Shown here in pieces: positions 41,764 to 51,163 of a stretch of DNA of 64,000 bases. The notes under the pieces are model-generated. The model worked only from the letters and a program-made list of their open reading frames with translations. It searched no databases and had not been told where the DNA came from. Both the position numbers and the translations under genes were made by a program. The stretch spans positions 186,001-250,000 of the forward strand of contig JAFOLH010000008.1 of NCBI GenBank assembly GCA_017419405.1, given 5' to 3'. This stretch comes from Renibacterium sp. Lineage in GTDB: Bacteria > Actinomycetota > Actinomycetes > Actinomycetales > Micrococcaceae. Within the stretch, counting starts at the first letter, position 1; every line of letters begins with the position of its first letter.

Positions 41764-42049
41764 GCGTTCGGTTCCGCCTCGTGATCGACTCGAATTTAGC
41801 TGTTTCCTCTAAATCAAACCCTAGTTTAGTCAGCCGCCGATTGGGGGCAGATGTAGAAAACCTACAAAAATACGAAGCACATCATGGCAAGTTACTGGGC
41901 GGTAACGCATTCGCAATATCCGGTTTACCCTGAAACCGCGCCCGGACACCGAGTCTCCGGTGCAACACCCGGGCGGCGTGCTCCGAGCCGCGCATCACCG
42001 CGCCGGCCCGGTCCGCAGCTCCACAACCGCGCCCAGATAGGATCGAGGC
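41764..42049. promoter_or_regulatory. Divergent region between accD and birA
   Basis: The 286-base spacer carries the promoters of accD (minus) and birA (plus). Besides the inverted repeat at 41852-41866, it holds a looser dyad CTAAA...TTTAG (about 41809-41829) close to accD. The right part (41890-42040) is a C/G-rich stretch with no clear element. I see no gene in it. Confidence 0.45.
41852..41866. promoter_or_regulatory. Inverted repeat TGTAG-N5-CTACA, candidate operator
   Basis: This dyad matches the core of the one at 35287-35301 upstream of the alpha subunit gene, with the same 5-base spacer but a different spacer sequence (AAAAC against GGAGT). It lies 89 bases upstream of the accD start. 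Shared sites at both carboxylase genes suggest one repressor controls them. Confidence 0.5.
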
Positions 42050-42943
42050 ATGAATCTTCCGGCCCAGGAATCGCGGCAAGCCCTTGACGCCGAACGGCTG
42101 CGGGCGGAACTCACTGCGCCGCGCGGCCCGTTGGGCCGGTTCGAATGGGCGGCGCAGACCGGTTCGACCAACACCGACCTGGCCGAGGCCGCCAGCCGCG
42201 ACCCCGATGCCTGGCCGGATTTGAGCCTGCTCACCGTCGAAGCCCAGCAATCCGGCAAGGGCCGTTTGGAGCGGCCCTGGAAGACCCCGGTAGGCGGCGC
42301 CCTGGCGATCAGCCTGGTACTCCGGCCGAGCGGGGTTCCGGTGGACTCTTTGGCCTGGCTCTCCATGCTGAGTGCGGTCGCAGTCTGCCGCACGCTCCGG
42401 CCGGCCGGCGTCGACGCGTGGATCAAGTGGCCCAACGACGTGCTCGCCGTCGATGCGGCCGGCCAGGCCAAGAAGATCTGCGGCATCCTGGCGCAGTTGG
42501 TGCTGCTGCCCGGACGGGATCCGGCGGTGGTCCTGGGCACCGGGATCAACGTTTCGCAGGATCGGGCGGAATTGCCCACGGAAACCTCGACCTCCTTGCT
42601 GGTCGAAGGAAGCCGGATTCTGGACCGGAATATCCTGTTGCAGGAATATGTCCGGAACTTCACGGCCGGCTATCAGCGTTTCGTCGCGGCCGGCGGAAAT
42701 CCGCAACGCCAGTCCGAAGGCTTCCCGGCGTTGGCGCAAGAAGTCGCTTCGATGATGCTCACGCTGGGCCAACAGGTACGCGCCGAGCTGCCGGACGGCA
42801 GCTACCGCTATGGCCGGGCCAGCGGAATCGATGCCCAGGGGGCGCTGCTGATCACCGATCCCGAGGGTACCAGCGTGGCGGTTTCCGCAGCCGATGTGGT
42901 GCACTTGCGCCGGGCTGACGCGCAAGGCATCGGTTATGCGTAA
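42050..42943 (+). CDS. birA: Biotin--[acetyl-CoA-carboxylase] ligase
   Basis: BirA makes biotinyl-AMP and attaches biotin to the BCCP lysine of the carboxylase. The 297-residue protein has QTGSTNTDLAEAA, QQSGKGRLERPWKTPVGG (the RGRxxRxW-like loop), and the catalytic KWPNDVLAV. The C-terminal SH3-like domain contains DGSYRYGRASGIDAQGALLI. The first 40 residues hold no helix-turn-helix, so this is the monofunctional class that cannot act as a repressor. The ATG at 42050 has a weak GAGG just upstream. It is divergent from accD and overlaps the PH-domain gene by 8 bases. Confidence 0.93.
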   Translation: MNLPAQESRQALDAERLRAELTAPRGPLGRFEWAAQTGSTNTDLAEAASRDPDAWPDLSLLTVEAQQSGKGRLERPWKTPVGGALAISLVLRPSGVPVDSLAWLSMLSAVAVCRTLRPAGVDAWIKWPNDVLAVDAAGQAKKICGILAQLVLLPGRDPAVVLGTGINVSQDRAELPTETSTSLLVEGSRILDRNILLQEYVRNFTAGYQRFVAAGGNPQRQSEGFPALAQEVASMMLTLGQQVRAELPDGSYRYGRASGIDAQGALLITDPEGTSVAVSAADVVHLRRADAQGIGYA

Positions 42944-43604
42944 TTGGCTGGTGCCCGGCGAGCAGGTGATCGTGCTCAGCCGGCCGCAGGCCAAGCGGCT
43001 CGCCTGGCCGGCCGTGGTCATGATCCTGCTGCCCACGGTCTTGGGCGTGGCGTCCGCCTGGTTGAGCCGGGCCCGTTGGGCTCCCGGCTGGGAACCGTGG
43101 CGGCCCACGGTGAGCCTGCTCGCGGGCCTCGTGGTGCTGGTGATCCTGCTGTTCTACCCGGTTCGCAAGTATCTGCAGTGGCTGGCCACCAAATACATCC
43201 TCACCAGCCGCCGGTTGGTGCTGCGCAGCGGGATCCTGGTCCGCAGGCATCAGGACATCCCGTTGTTCTCGGTGCGAACGCTCAGCGTTCGCCAAGGCGT
43301 CCTGCAGCGAATATTTCGCTCCGGGAATATAACCTTGGTTTCGGGGATCGACGACGCGGTCCGGGTCCGGGACGTGCCCGAAGTCCTGAAGTTCAAAAAC
43401 CTGGCGCTCGAGGCGATCGCGGAGCTGCCGCATTCGGCGCTGCTCGGCGATGATGCGCGGGCTCCTGACCCGGCGGCAGGCCAGTATCCGGGCGAACCGC
43501 GTCCGGCCGACCGCTACCGGATTGATCCGTTCGCCGGCGACGCCGGACGAACCAGGGATGCAGAAGGAGGGGAACGTTTTGGAACCGAGCCATACGGGCG
43601 CTGA
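42936..43604 (+). CDS. Membrane protein with bacterial PH domain (bPH2)
   Basis: The 222-residue protein starts MRNWLVPGEQVIVLSRPQAK and has two membrane helices (about residues 21-40 and 52-72). A bPH2-type domain with KYILTSRRLVLRSGILVRR and SVRTLSVRQGVLQRIF follows. Its C-terminal 50 residues are polar, Asp/Arg/Gly-rich and probably disordered. bPH2 proteins are membrane-associated, and their role is unknown. The ATG overlaps the birA stop by 8 bases, and its stop overlaps the cyclase start by 26 bases, a strongly coupled set. Confidence 0.85.
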   Translation: MRNWLVPGEQVIVLSRPQAKRLAWPAVVMILLPTVLGVASAWLSRARWAPGWEPWRPTVSLLAGLVVLVILLFYPVRKYLQWLATKYILTSRRLVLRSGILVRRHQDIPLFSVRTLSVRQGVLQRIFRSGNITLVSGIDDAVRVRDVPEVLKFKNLALEAIAELPHSALLGDDARAPDPAAGQYPGEPRPADRYRIDPFAGDAGRTRDAEGGERFGTEPYGR

Positions 43605-44766
43605 GCCGGCCGATGCGTTCCTGCCGCAGAATCTGAGCGGGCCGGAGGACGCACCGGCCGATGCCGAGGAACCGGCCGCCGCGCCGAGCCTCGCGGAACA
43701 GACGCCCCCGGACGGTGCGGTGCCCAGCGCGCTGCGGCGCGACGTCCGGGCGTTGGAGGCGCAACTGCTCGGCGGCGAGCGCAGTTTGCACCGGCGCGAG
43801 GTGGCCGCCTCCGCGGGGGTCTCGCTGCTCTCCGCCCGGAAGATCTGGCGCGCTCTGGGTTTCCCCAACCTCGGTGATGCGGACAAGGCCTTCACCCCGA
43901 ATGACGAAGTGGCCTTGCGCCGGATCATCGACTTGGTCCGGGCCGGCAAACTGACCGAGGATGCGGCGATTTCGCTCACCCGCGCGGTCGGCCAGATGAC
44001 CGATCGGATCGTGGTCTGGCAGGTCGAAGCGATGGTGGAGGACCTGGTGGCGGCCCGCGGGCTCAGCGATGCCCAGGCGAGGCAGGAACTGGTCACGATC
44101 CTGCCCGAGCTGGTCGAACCGCTGCAGGAGATGCTGGTCTACGCCTGGCGGCGCCAGCTCGCCGCGGGAGTGCAGCGGATGGCGGTCCGGGCGCAGTCCG
44201 GATTGGATGCGAGCGAAGAGGGCCGCGACGGCGACGAAGACGATGCGCCGTTGCCGTTGGCCCGGGCCGTCGGTTTCGCGGATCTGGTCAGCTACACCGC
44301 ACTGTCCCGGCGGATGAACGAAAAGACGCTCGCCCAATTGGTGCAGCGCTTCGAGAACAAATGCGCGGAGATCATTTCGGTGGGCGGCGGCCGGCTGATC
44401 AAGACCATCGGCGACGAAGTCCTGTACACCGCGGAGACCCCGGTGGCCGGCGCGGAGATCTCGCTCGCCTTGGCCCAGGCCTTCGACGACGACGAGTTGC
44501 TTCCGCAAGCCAGGGTGTCGATGGTCTGGGGCCGGATCCTGTCCCGACTGGGCGACATCTACGGGCCCACCGTCAATTTGGCCGCGCGGTTGACTGCGTT
44601 GGCGGAGCCCGGCACGGTGCTGGTCGACGACGTCACGGCGGCTTCGCTGGCCGACGACGACAGATACGTGTGCCAGCCCCTGCCGGAGCAGAACATCCGC
44701 GGTTTCGGCGACGTCCGGCCGATTCTGCTCAGCCGTGGCCGCGGCACCGGTTTGGTCCTGGACTGA
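43579..44766 (+). CDS. Class III adenylate cyclase with N-terminal regulatory domain (Rv1264-like)
   Basis: The 395-residue protein has a helical N-terminal domain (about 50-215), REVAASAGVSLLSARKIWRA then DRIVVWQVEAMVEDLV, as in Rv1264-type cyclases where it acts as an autoinhibitory pH sensor. The catalytic domain has metal Asp in VGFADLVSYTALS, the Lys-Asp pair in LIKTIGDEVLYTA, and transition-state residues in YGPTVNLAARL. All key residues appear present, so it should make cAMP. The TTG at 43579 is chosen because AAGGAGG ends 8 bases upstream; an ATG at 43558 is an alternative. It is cytosolic and directly precedes the giant surface-protein gene. Confidence 0.9.
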   Translation: MEPSHTGAEPADAFLPQNLSGPEDAPADAEEPAAAPSLAEQTPPDGAVPSALRRDVRALEAQLLGGERSLHRREVAASAGVSLLSARKIWRALGFPNLGDADKAFTPNDEVALRRIIDLVRAGKLTEDAAISLTRAVGQMTDRIVVWQVEAMVEDLVAARGLSDAQARQELVTILPELVEPLQEMLVYAWRRQLAAGVQRMAVRAQSGLDASEEGRDGDEDDAPLPLARAVGFADLVSYTALSRRMNEKTLAQLVQRFENKCAEIISVGGGRLIKTIGDEVLYTAETPVAGAEISLALAQAFDDDELLPQARVSMVWGRILSRLGDIYGPTVNLAARLTALAEPGTVLVDDVTAASLADDDRYVCQPLPEQNIRGFGDVRPILLSRGRGTGLVLD

Positions 44767-44808
44767 GCTTCCCGCGCCGGGAGGCGTTCCCGGCCGCCGG
44801 ACGGGCCG

Positions 44809-44852
44809 ATGGGGAGTTGTCCCCATTGCACCGAACCTGCCCTTGGGGGCAG
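44809..44852 (+). promoter_or_regulatory. Two hairpins in the gap before the giant surface protein
   Basis: ATGGGGA-GTTG-TCCCCAT (44809-44826) is a perfect 7-bp stem with 4-base loop. CTGCCC-TTGG-GGGCAG (44837-44852) is a perfect 6-bp stem. They lie 43 bases after the cyclase stop and about 85 bases before the next start. A -10-like TATAGG is at 44878-44883. They may form a cyclase terminator or an operator upstream of the surface-protein locus. Confidence 0.45.
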
Positions 44853-44937
44853 ACTGGTAGCCGGTGTTAGTCCAAGGTATAGGCGAACCTTGGCCGAGCA
44901 CCACGGGGCAAGCAATCCGAGGAAGTTCTGACCTGAT

Positions 44938-47900
44938 ATGACATTGGCGAGTATTTCGAAGAGTTTGAAGGGGCGTTCCCGGCTCATCACGGCGAGTTCG
45001 CTGACCGTGGCCGGCGCCGTCGTGGTGGCCGGCGCGGTGATCTATCCGGGATTCACCACTGCCGATGTCAATCTCAACGACGGCGGGATCTGGGTCACCA
45101 ACCGGAGCAAGAACCTGGTCGGGCACCTGAACTACCAGTCGAAAACGCTCGACGGCGGGTTCACCGCGACCTCGCAGGGCTTCGACGTGTTGCAGCAGGC
45201 CAGCAACGTTTTCATGGACAATGACTCGGGTTCGGTGCTGGCCGGCGTGGACGTGCCGGAGATGGCCTTGCAACCGGAGACCAAGCTCGGCGGCAGCAAA
45301 CAGGTGACACTCGGCACCGGCGTGCTCGCCCTGGTGGACAAGAGCAAGAAGCGGGTCTGGGCGACCAATGCGGCCACCGCCGGGTCTTTCGACGACAAGA
45401 ACAGCAAACCGTTGTTGGACAATCTGGCCAATCCGGCCGCCGTCGTCGGATTCGACGACACGGTGTATGCGGTGGACGGCAAGGGCGGCAAGCTCACCAC
45501 CGCGACCCTGGACGCCAACGGCGCGGTGCAGGAACAACGAACCAGCACCATCGAGGGGCTGGACACCGACGCGAACCTGCAGATCACCGTGGTCGGCGGC
45601 AAACCGGTGGTTTTCGACGCCAGTGCGGCGAAGCTGTACCTGCCCGGGAACAAGACGGTATCCGTGGACCAGGCCAGGGGCGCGCTCTTGCAGCAACGCG
45701 GCGCGGACGCCCCGTTCGTGGCGATCGGCACCGCGAAGGGGCTGATCGAACAACCGCTGGACGGCTCCGCCGCGAGGACTTTCGAGCTGCCGGCCACCGG
45801 TACGCCGGCAGCCCCGGTGCAGCAGTCCGGCTGCGTGCACATGGCCTGGGGCGGGGCCAACAAATACCTGCGTTACTGCGAAGGCAGCGACAACCAACTG
45901 CAGGATGTGCCCAAGACCGTACCCGGCGCGCAATTCGCCTTCCGGCAGAACCGGGACATCGTGGTGCTCAACGACGTCACGGCCGGCACCGTCTGGCTGG
46001 TCAACAAGTCGATGGTCATCGTGGACAATTGGCAGGATCTGGAGACCCAGACCAAAAACAGCCTCGACGCGCAGAAGGATTCTGCGGATCCGAATTTCGT
46101 GAACACGTTGCCGGACCGGTCCAAACCGAACCGGCCGCCGAATGCGGTCGCGGACGAATTCGGCGTCCGGGCCGGCAAGACCACGCTGTTGCCGGTGCTC
46201 TACAACGATTCGGACCCCGACGGCGACCTGCTCACCGTGGAGCCGCCCAAAGAGCAACCCGCGATCGGCCAGCTGCAGACCGTTTACGGCGGCACCGGGC
46301 TGCAGCTGACCGTACCCGCGAACACCGGCATCGGCTCCGGGCAATTCGGCTACACGGCGGTCGACGGGCGGGGCGGCACCGCAGTGGCCCCGGTGTCGAT
46401 CCGGGTGGTCCCGGACGCGGAGAATTCCCCGCCGGAACTCAAACGCGCCACGACGCTGGTGCTGGAGCAGGGCCAATCGATGACGCAGAACATCCTCAGC
46501 GACTGGCTGGATCCGGACGGCGACGACATCTTCTTGACCGCGGCCACCTCCGACGACGGCTCGGCCCAACTGAAGACCACGCCGGACGGCGTGCTGACGT
46601 ACTCGGATCTGGGCCAGGGCGCCGGGATCAAGACCATCACGGTGACGGTTTCCGACAGCCGGGCGCAGACCCAGAAACAGCTCACGGTCAACGTGAAACC
46701 GGCCGGTTCGGTGCCGCCGATCGCCAACGCGGACTTCGTCCGGACCACCGTGGGCCAGGAAATCACCATCGCCCCGCTCAAAAACGACATCGATCCTTCC
46801 GGCCAGGGTTTGCGGCTGAGCAGCATCGAGCGGACCAATACCGCGGAGATCTCGAATCCGGCGGACAACGGCACCTTCACCTTCAAGAGCAACACCGCGG
46901 GCCAGATCTACCTGGTCTACCAGGTCAGCAACGGCCCGCAGAGTTCCACCGGACTGATCCGGGTCGACGTCGCCGAAGCGCAGGACCAGAGCCCGCCGAT
47001 CGCGGTCAAGGATTTGGCGTTGCTGCCCTCCGGCGGTTCGACGCTGGTCGACGTGCTCGGCAACGATACCGATCCGGGCGGCGGAGTCCTGGTGGTCAAA
47101 TCGGTCACCGCGCCGAAGGGCGCCGCGATTTCGGCGACCGTGCTCGATCACAATGTGGTCAAAATAGTGGATTTGCGCGGTCTGACCGGAACCGCGGAAC
47201 TCAGTTACGTGGTCTCCAACGCCTACGGTTCCAGTACCGGCCAGATCAGCGTGCTGCCGATTCCCAAGCCGGCGAAACTCGCGCCGCCGGTGACCAAACC
47301 GGATGAAGCCACGGTGCGGGTGGGCGATGTCGTGAACATCCCGGTGCTCGCTAACGATTTCGACCCCAATGGGCAACCGCTCAAATCGCCGCAGATCGTC
47401 CAGGCGCCGGACGCCGCGAGCGGCAAGTTGTTCGTGGACCAGGACCAGCTGCGCTTCGTCGCAGGCGAGGCCCCGGGGACCGTGAACGCGGTGTACAAGG
47501 TCTACAACGGACTGGACAGCGGCTCTCCGCAGTTCGACTCGAGCACGGTCACGATCCGGATTCTGCCCGCGGACGGCGGGCGCAATCAGGCTCCGGTGCC
47601 CAAAGCGCTCACCGGCCGCGTGATCGCCGGTTCCACGGCGAAGATCCAAGTCCCGCTGGACGGCATCGATCCGGACGGCGACTCGGTGCAATTGGTCGGC
47701 GTGGAGCAGGCGCCGAAGCTGGGCACCGCGCTGCTCGGCAGCAATTACCTGCAATACAGTGCGGCGGCCAGCTCGGCCGGCACCGATGTGTTCAGCTACC
47801 GGGTCCGGGACCGGCTCGGTGCTGAAGCCGTCGCGACGGTGCGGGTGGGCGTCGCCCCGGCCGAGGTGCAGAACCACCCGCCGGTGGCCGCTGACGACGT

Positions 47901-50900
47901 GATTTCGATGCGCCCTGGCCGCAACGTCTCACTCGACGTGCTGCTCAACGACTCCGATCCGGACGGAAACGCGCTGCGCGTCGATCCGGACCGCTTCGAA
48001 GGCCCCCAGGAGATGAATCCGCGGATGAGCGAACAGGGCCGGGTGATCCTGACCTCGCCGAAAGATCCTGGCATCTACACGATGAACTACACGATCACCG
48101 ACGGCGCCGCGACGTCGAACGCCAATATCAAGATGACGGTGAGCCCGGAGGCCCCGTTGAAAGCTCCGATCGCCCGCGACGACCACGTCACGGAGCAGGA
48201 GACCCTCGGCAAAACGGCGGTAGACGTTCCGGTGCTCAAAAACGACGAGGATCCGGACGGTACCGTCGAAGAACTCAAACTCGAGGTCGATCCGGGCAAC
48301 CCGACTGCCACGGTCACCGGTACCCGCACGATCAAGGTCGATCTGGCCCAGGACGCCCAGGTGATCCCGTACACGGTCACCGATGTGGACAACAACAAGG
48401 CCACCGCGCTGATCTGGGTGCCGGGGTTGGGCAAGCAGTACCCCGCGCTCGCAGACAGCACACCGTTGGAAGTCGTCGCGGGCAACAGCGTGAGCCTGGA
48501 CCTCAACCGCTATGTCAAAGTACGCCAAGGCCGCTCGCCCCGGATCACCCAGCTCGACCGGGTGGCGCTGATCGGTGCGCCCAGCGGGGGAGCGGCGTCG
48601 GAGAGCGGCACCTCGATCGAGTACAAGTCCGATGCGGCGTTCTACGGCCTCGGCTCGATCACCTTCGAAGTGACCGATGGCAACGGGCCCAACGATCCGG
48701 AAGGCTTGAAGTCGACATTGACCGTGATGGTCGACGTCAAGCCCAACCCGAACAACAACCGGCCGCCGATGTTCAACGGGAGCACTGTCGAGGTGGCCAA
48801 GGGCGACCCCGTGGAGCTGGGGCTGGGCAATCTGGCCAAGGACCCGGACCCGGACGACAATGCCAAGCTCGCCTTCGATTTCGACGGCGACCGGCCGAAG
48901 AACTTCGATGTCTCGTTGAGCGGGCAGACCCTGAAGGTCTCCGTGAAAGGCGACGTCGCCCCGGGCAGCACCGAAGCCCTGCCGATGAAGGTCTCCGACG
49001 GCAGCAACCCGGCGGTCAAGGCGACGCTCACCCTGGTGGCGACGTCCACCAACAAACCGCTTGCCGTGGCCAACGACGACATCGTGCCGGATGCGCTCGC
49101 GGGCCGGAGCCAAGACCTGAGCGTGCTCGCCAATGACGTGAACCCGTTCCCGGAGACCGCCTTGAAGATCATCGGCGTCGCGGTCGAATCCGGCGGGGGC
49201 GCGGTGCAGACGAGCACCGACGGCAACAAAGTCACGGTGGGCACTGATGAGAACTTCAAAGGCAACGCCGTGGTCCGCTACACCGTGGCGGATGCCACCA
49301 ACGACAGTGCCCGCCAAGTCACCGGACGGGTCCGGATGAACGTCAAGGGCAAGCCGGAGGCTCCGGCGACCCCCCGGGTGAACGAGGTCAAGGACCACGC
49401 GGTGCTGCTGAACTGGGCGCCCTCGGCGGACAACGGGTCGCCGATCACCAGTTATACGGTGCGCAACTCCGGTGGAGCCGCCGAGCAGCAGTGCGCCGCC
49501 AATACCTGCCTGATCACCGGGCTCAGCAACGGCACGTCCTACACGTTCACGGTCGTGGCGAACAACGCGGTGGGTGCCTCCCCGGCGTCGCCGGCTTCCG
49601 CTCCGGCGATCCCGAACCGGGCGCCGGACACCCCGAATCCACCGGCAGCGGTGTTCGGCGACAAGCAGATCACGGTGAATTGGAGCACCCCCACCGGTGA
49701 TTTCACCCCGGTGAGCAAATTCGACCTGGAGATCTCGCCGGCCCCGAGCGGACAGAACGGGCAGAAGAGCGGGATCGCCGGGAACAGCGTGGTCTGGAGC
49801 GGGCTGAGCAACGGCACCGCGTACACCTTCCGGATCCGGGCGATCAACTCCGCCCCGGAGCCCTCGCAGTGGAGCGCGTACTCCGCCCCGGAAACGCCGG
49901 CCGGCGTGCCCGCCGCACCCGGCGCGCCGAGCGCCCAGCCCGGGCAGCGGGTGGCCGGAAACACCACGTTCTCGGTGTCCTGGAACAAGGCCGACGGCAA
50001 TGGCGACAACAATCTGAGCTACACGCTCAACGTGCTGCAGAAGGGCGCCGTGGTCCGCACGCTGCCGCCGCAGACGCCCACCACCGCAGTCGTGGAGCTG
50101 CCGTATTCCGCGGACACCTACACCTTCACGGTGACCGCGACGAACAAGGCCGGCAATTCGCCGGCCAGTGCGCCCTCGGCTCCGCAGCGTTCGGTCAGCA
50201 AGCCCGGGCAAATGGCGGCGCCGTCGATCAAGGCGGCGAACACCGGCGGCTCCGGCGGCCAGGTGCAGGTGTTCTTCACCCCGTTGGACGCGAGCCAGCT
50301 GAACGGTTCTTCGCCGAACGAAATCAGCTACTACGCCAATGTGCTCAATGGCGGCAGCGTGGTGAAGCAAGGAGTGCCGCTGGCCAAATCCGGGGACACC
50401 GTGCCCGCGGCCAATGGTTCGGACGCCTCGGTGTCGGTGTATGCGAGTTCCCGGGCGTATCCGGACGCCGGCGACGCTTCGGCGCCATCGAACCGGCTGC
50501 AGCCTTATGGCCAGCCGGGCACCCCGGCGGTGAGCGGCAACGACGGTCCGGAAGGTTCCACCAATGTGACCTTCAACTGGTCCCCGCCGGGCAACGCCGA
50601 CGTGGAGCGCTTGGAAATCAGCATCGACGGCGGCGGTTGGGAAAACGTCGGCCGGGGCAGCGGCAGCCGCACCGTGGGCGACGGCAACAACCAGACGCAC
50701 ACGATCAACGTGCGCAGCATCAACTCGGTGGGCACCGCGGGGCCGGTGGCGTCGCAATCCGCACGCACCGGGGCGCCCAAGCCGACCGGCGCGGTGATCC
50801 AGACCGCACCCGGAACGGTGAACACCTGTCTCGAGGAGCGCAGCGGAAACGGAGTGAGCAACAACTTCTCGGACCCGCCGCCGGTCTGCCGCTCGAAATG

Positions 50901-51063
50901 GCTGCCGGAGAACACCCCGGTCACCGTGGGTTGTTTCATCACCACGGGCAGCGCACGGGTCTGGTACCGGATTGACAGCCCCGCCGAATACGCCGGGCGG
51001 TTCCGTTGGGTCCGCGCGGACACCACGACGAAGCCGAATCCGGCCGGTCTGCCGGCGTGCTGA
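44938..51063 (+). CDS. Giant surface protein of bacterial Ig-like and fibronectin III repeats
   Basis: The 2041-residue protein has a short basic N-terminus and a membrane helix (about 17-36). A beta-rich N-terminal region (about 40-385) may be a propeller-like domain. About ten Ig-like repeats begin near residues 398, 494, 591, 685, 781, 882, 978, 1074, 1273 and 1372, and most carry a calcium-type loop such as NDSDPDGDLL. Five fibronectin III domains follow (about 1471-1950), and the C-terminal 85 residues carry three Cys and an SH3-like stretch. It should be anchored by its N-terminus and extend outside the cell. The ATG has GAGGAAG 12 bases upstream. MoxR, DUF58 and the transglutaminase-like genes follow, a common set in actinobacteria. 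Confidence 0.88.
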   Translation: MTLASISKSLKGRSRLITASSLTVAGAVVVAGAVIYPGFTTADVNLNDGGIWVTNRSKNLVGHLNYQSKTLDGGFTATSQGFDVLQQASNVFMDNDSGSVLAGVDVPEMALQPETKLGGSKQVTLGTGVLALVDKSKKRVWATNAATAGSFDDKNSKPLLDNLANPAAVVGFDDTVYAVDGKGGKLTTATLDANGAVQEQRTSTIEGLDTDANLQITVVGGKPVVFDASAAKLYLPGNKTVSVDQARGALLQQRGADAPFVAIGTAKGLIEQPLDGSAARTFELPATGTPAAPVQQSGCVHMAWGGANKYLRYCEGSDNQLQDVPKTVPGAQFAFRQNRDIVVLNDVTAGTVWLVNKSMVIVDNWQDLETQTKNSLDAQKDSADPNFVNTLPDRSKPNRPPNAVADEFGVRAGKTTLLPVLYNDSDPDGDLLTVEPPKEQPAIGQLQTVYGGTGLQLTVPANTGIGSGQFGYTAVDGRGGTAVAPVSIRVVPDAENSPPELKRATTLVLEQGQSMTQNILSDWLDPDGDDIFLTAATSDDGSAQLKTTPDGVLTYSDLGQGAGIKTITVTVSDSRAQTQKQLTVNVKPAGSVPPIANADFVRTTVGQEITIAPLKNDIDPSGQGLRLSSIERTNTAEISNPADNGTFTFKSNTAGQIYLVYQVSNGPQSSTGLIRVDVAEAQDQSPPIAVKDLALLPSGGSTLVDVLGNDTDPGGGVLVVKSVTAPKGAAISATVLDHNVVKIVDLRGLTGTAELSYVVSNAYGSSTGQISVLPIPKPAKLAPPVTKPDEATVRVGDVVNIPVLANDFDPNGQPLKSPQIVQAPDAASGKLFVDQDQLRFVAGEAPGTVNAVYKVYNGLDSGSPQFDSSTVTIRILPADGGRNQAPVPKALTGRVIAGSTAKIQVPLDGIDPDGDSVQLVGVEQAPKLGTALLGSNYLQYSAAASSAGTDVFSYRVRDRLGAEAVATVRVGVAPAEVQNHPPVAADDVISMRPGRNVSLDVLLNDSDPDGNALRVDPDRFEGPQEMNPRMSEQGRVILTSPKDPGIYTMNYTITDGAATSNANIKMTVSPEAPLKAPIARDDHVTEQETLGKTAVDVPVLKNDEDPDGTVEELKLEVDPGNPTATVTGTRTIKVDLAQDAQVIPYTVTDVDNNKATALIWVPGLGKQYPALADSTPLEVVAGNSVSLDLNRYVKVRQGRSPRITQLDRVALIGAPSGGAASESGTSIEYKSDAAFYGLGSITFEVTDGNGPNDPEGLKSTLTVMVDVKPNPNNNRPPMFNGSTVEVAKGDPVELGLGNLAKDPDPDDNAKLAFDFDGDRPKNFDVSLSGQTLKVSVKGDVAPGSTEALPMKVSDGSNPAVKATLTLVATSTNKPLAVANDDIVPDALAGRSQDLSVLANDVNPFPETALKIIGVAVESGGGAVQTSTDGNKVTVGTDENFKGNAVVRYTVADATNDSARQVTGRVRMNVKGKPEAPATPRVNEVKDHAVLLNWAPSADNGSPITSYTVRNSGGAAEQQCAANTCLITGLSNGTSYTFTVVANNAVGASPASPASAPAIPNRAPDTPNPPAAVFGDKQITVNWSTPTGDFTPVSKFDLEISPAPSGQNGQKSGIAGNSVVWSGLSNGTAYTFRIRAINSAPEPSQWSAYSAPETPAGVPAAPGAPSAQPGQRVAGNTTFSVSWNKADGNGDNNLSYTLNVLQKGAVVRTLPPQTPTTAVVELPYSADTYTFTVTATNKAGNSPASAPSAPQRSVSKPGQMAAPSIKAANTGGSGGQVQVFFTPLDASQLNGSSPNEISYYANVLNGGSVVKQGVPLAKSGDTVPAANGSDASVSVYASSRAYPDAGDASAPSNRLQPYGQPGTPAVSGNDGPEGSTNVTFNWSPPGNADVERLEISIDGGGWENVGRGSGSRTVGDGNNQTHTINVRSINSVGTAGPVASQSARTGAPKPTGAVIQTAPGTVNTCLEERSGNGVSNNFSDPPPVCRSKWLPENTPVTVGCFITTGSARVWYRIDSPAEYAGRFRWVRADTTTKPNPAGLPAC

Positions 51064-51163
51064 GCCGCAGCACCGCCGCAGGCCGGGTGCTTGGCAGGCC
51101 CGAAGATCATTGCAAGAATCAGTCCAATAACCGTGACTATGAATTTACTGTGAGGAACCACCG

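Noticed and set aside
43393-50757. Very long minus-strand open frames (1494 and 942 codons) opposite the cyclase and the giant surface protein
   Set aside because: They mirror the GC-rich third-position bias of the real plus-strand genes, contain no recognisable motif, and are rich in Arg, Gly and His, typical for antisense shadows.
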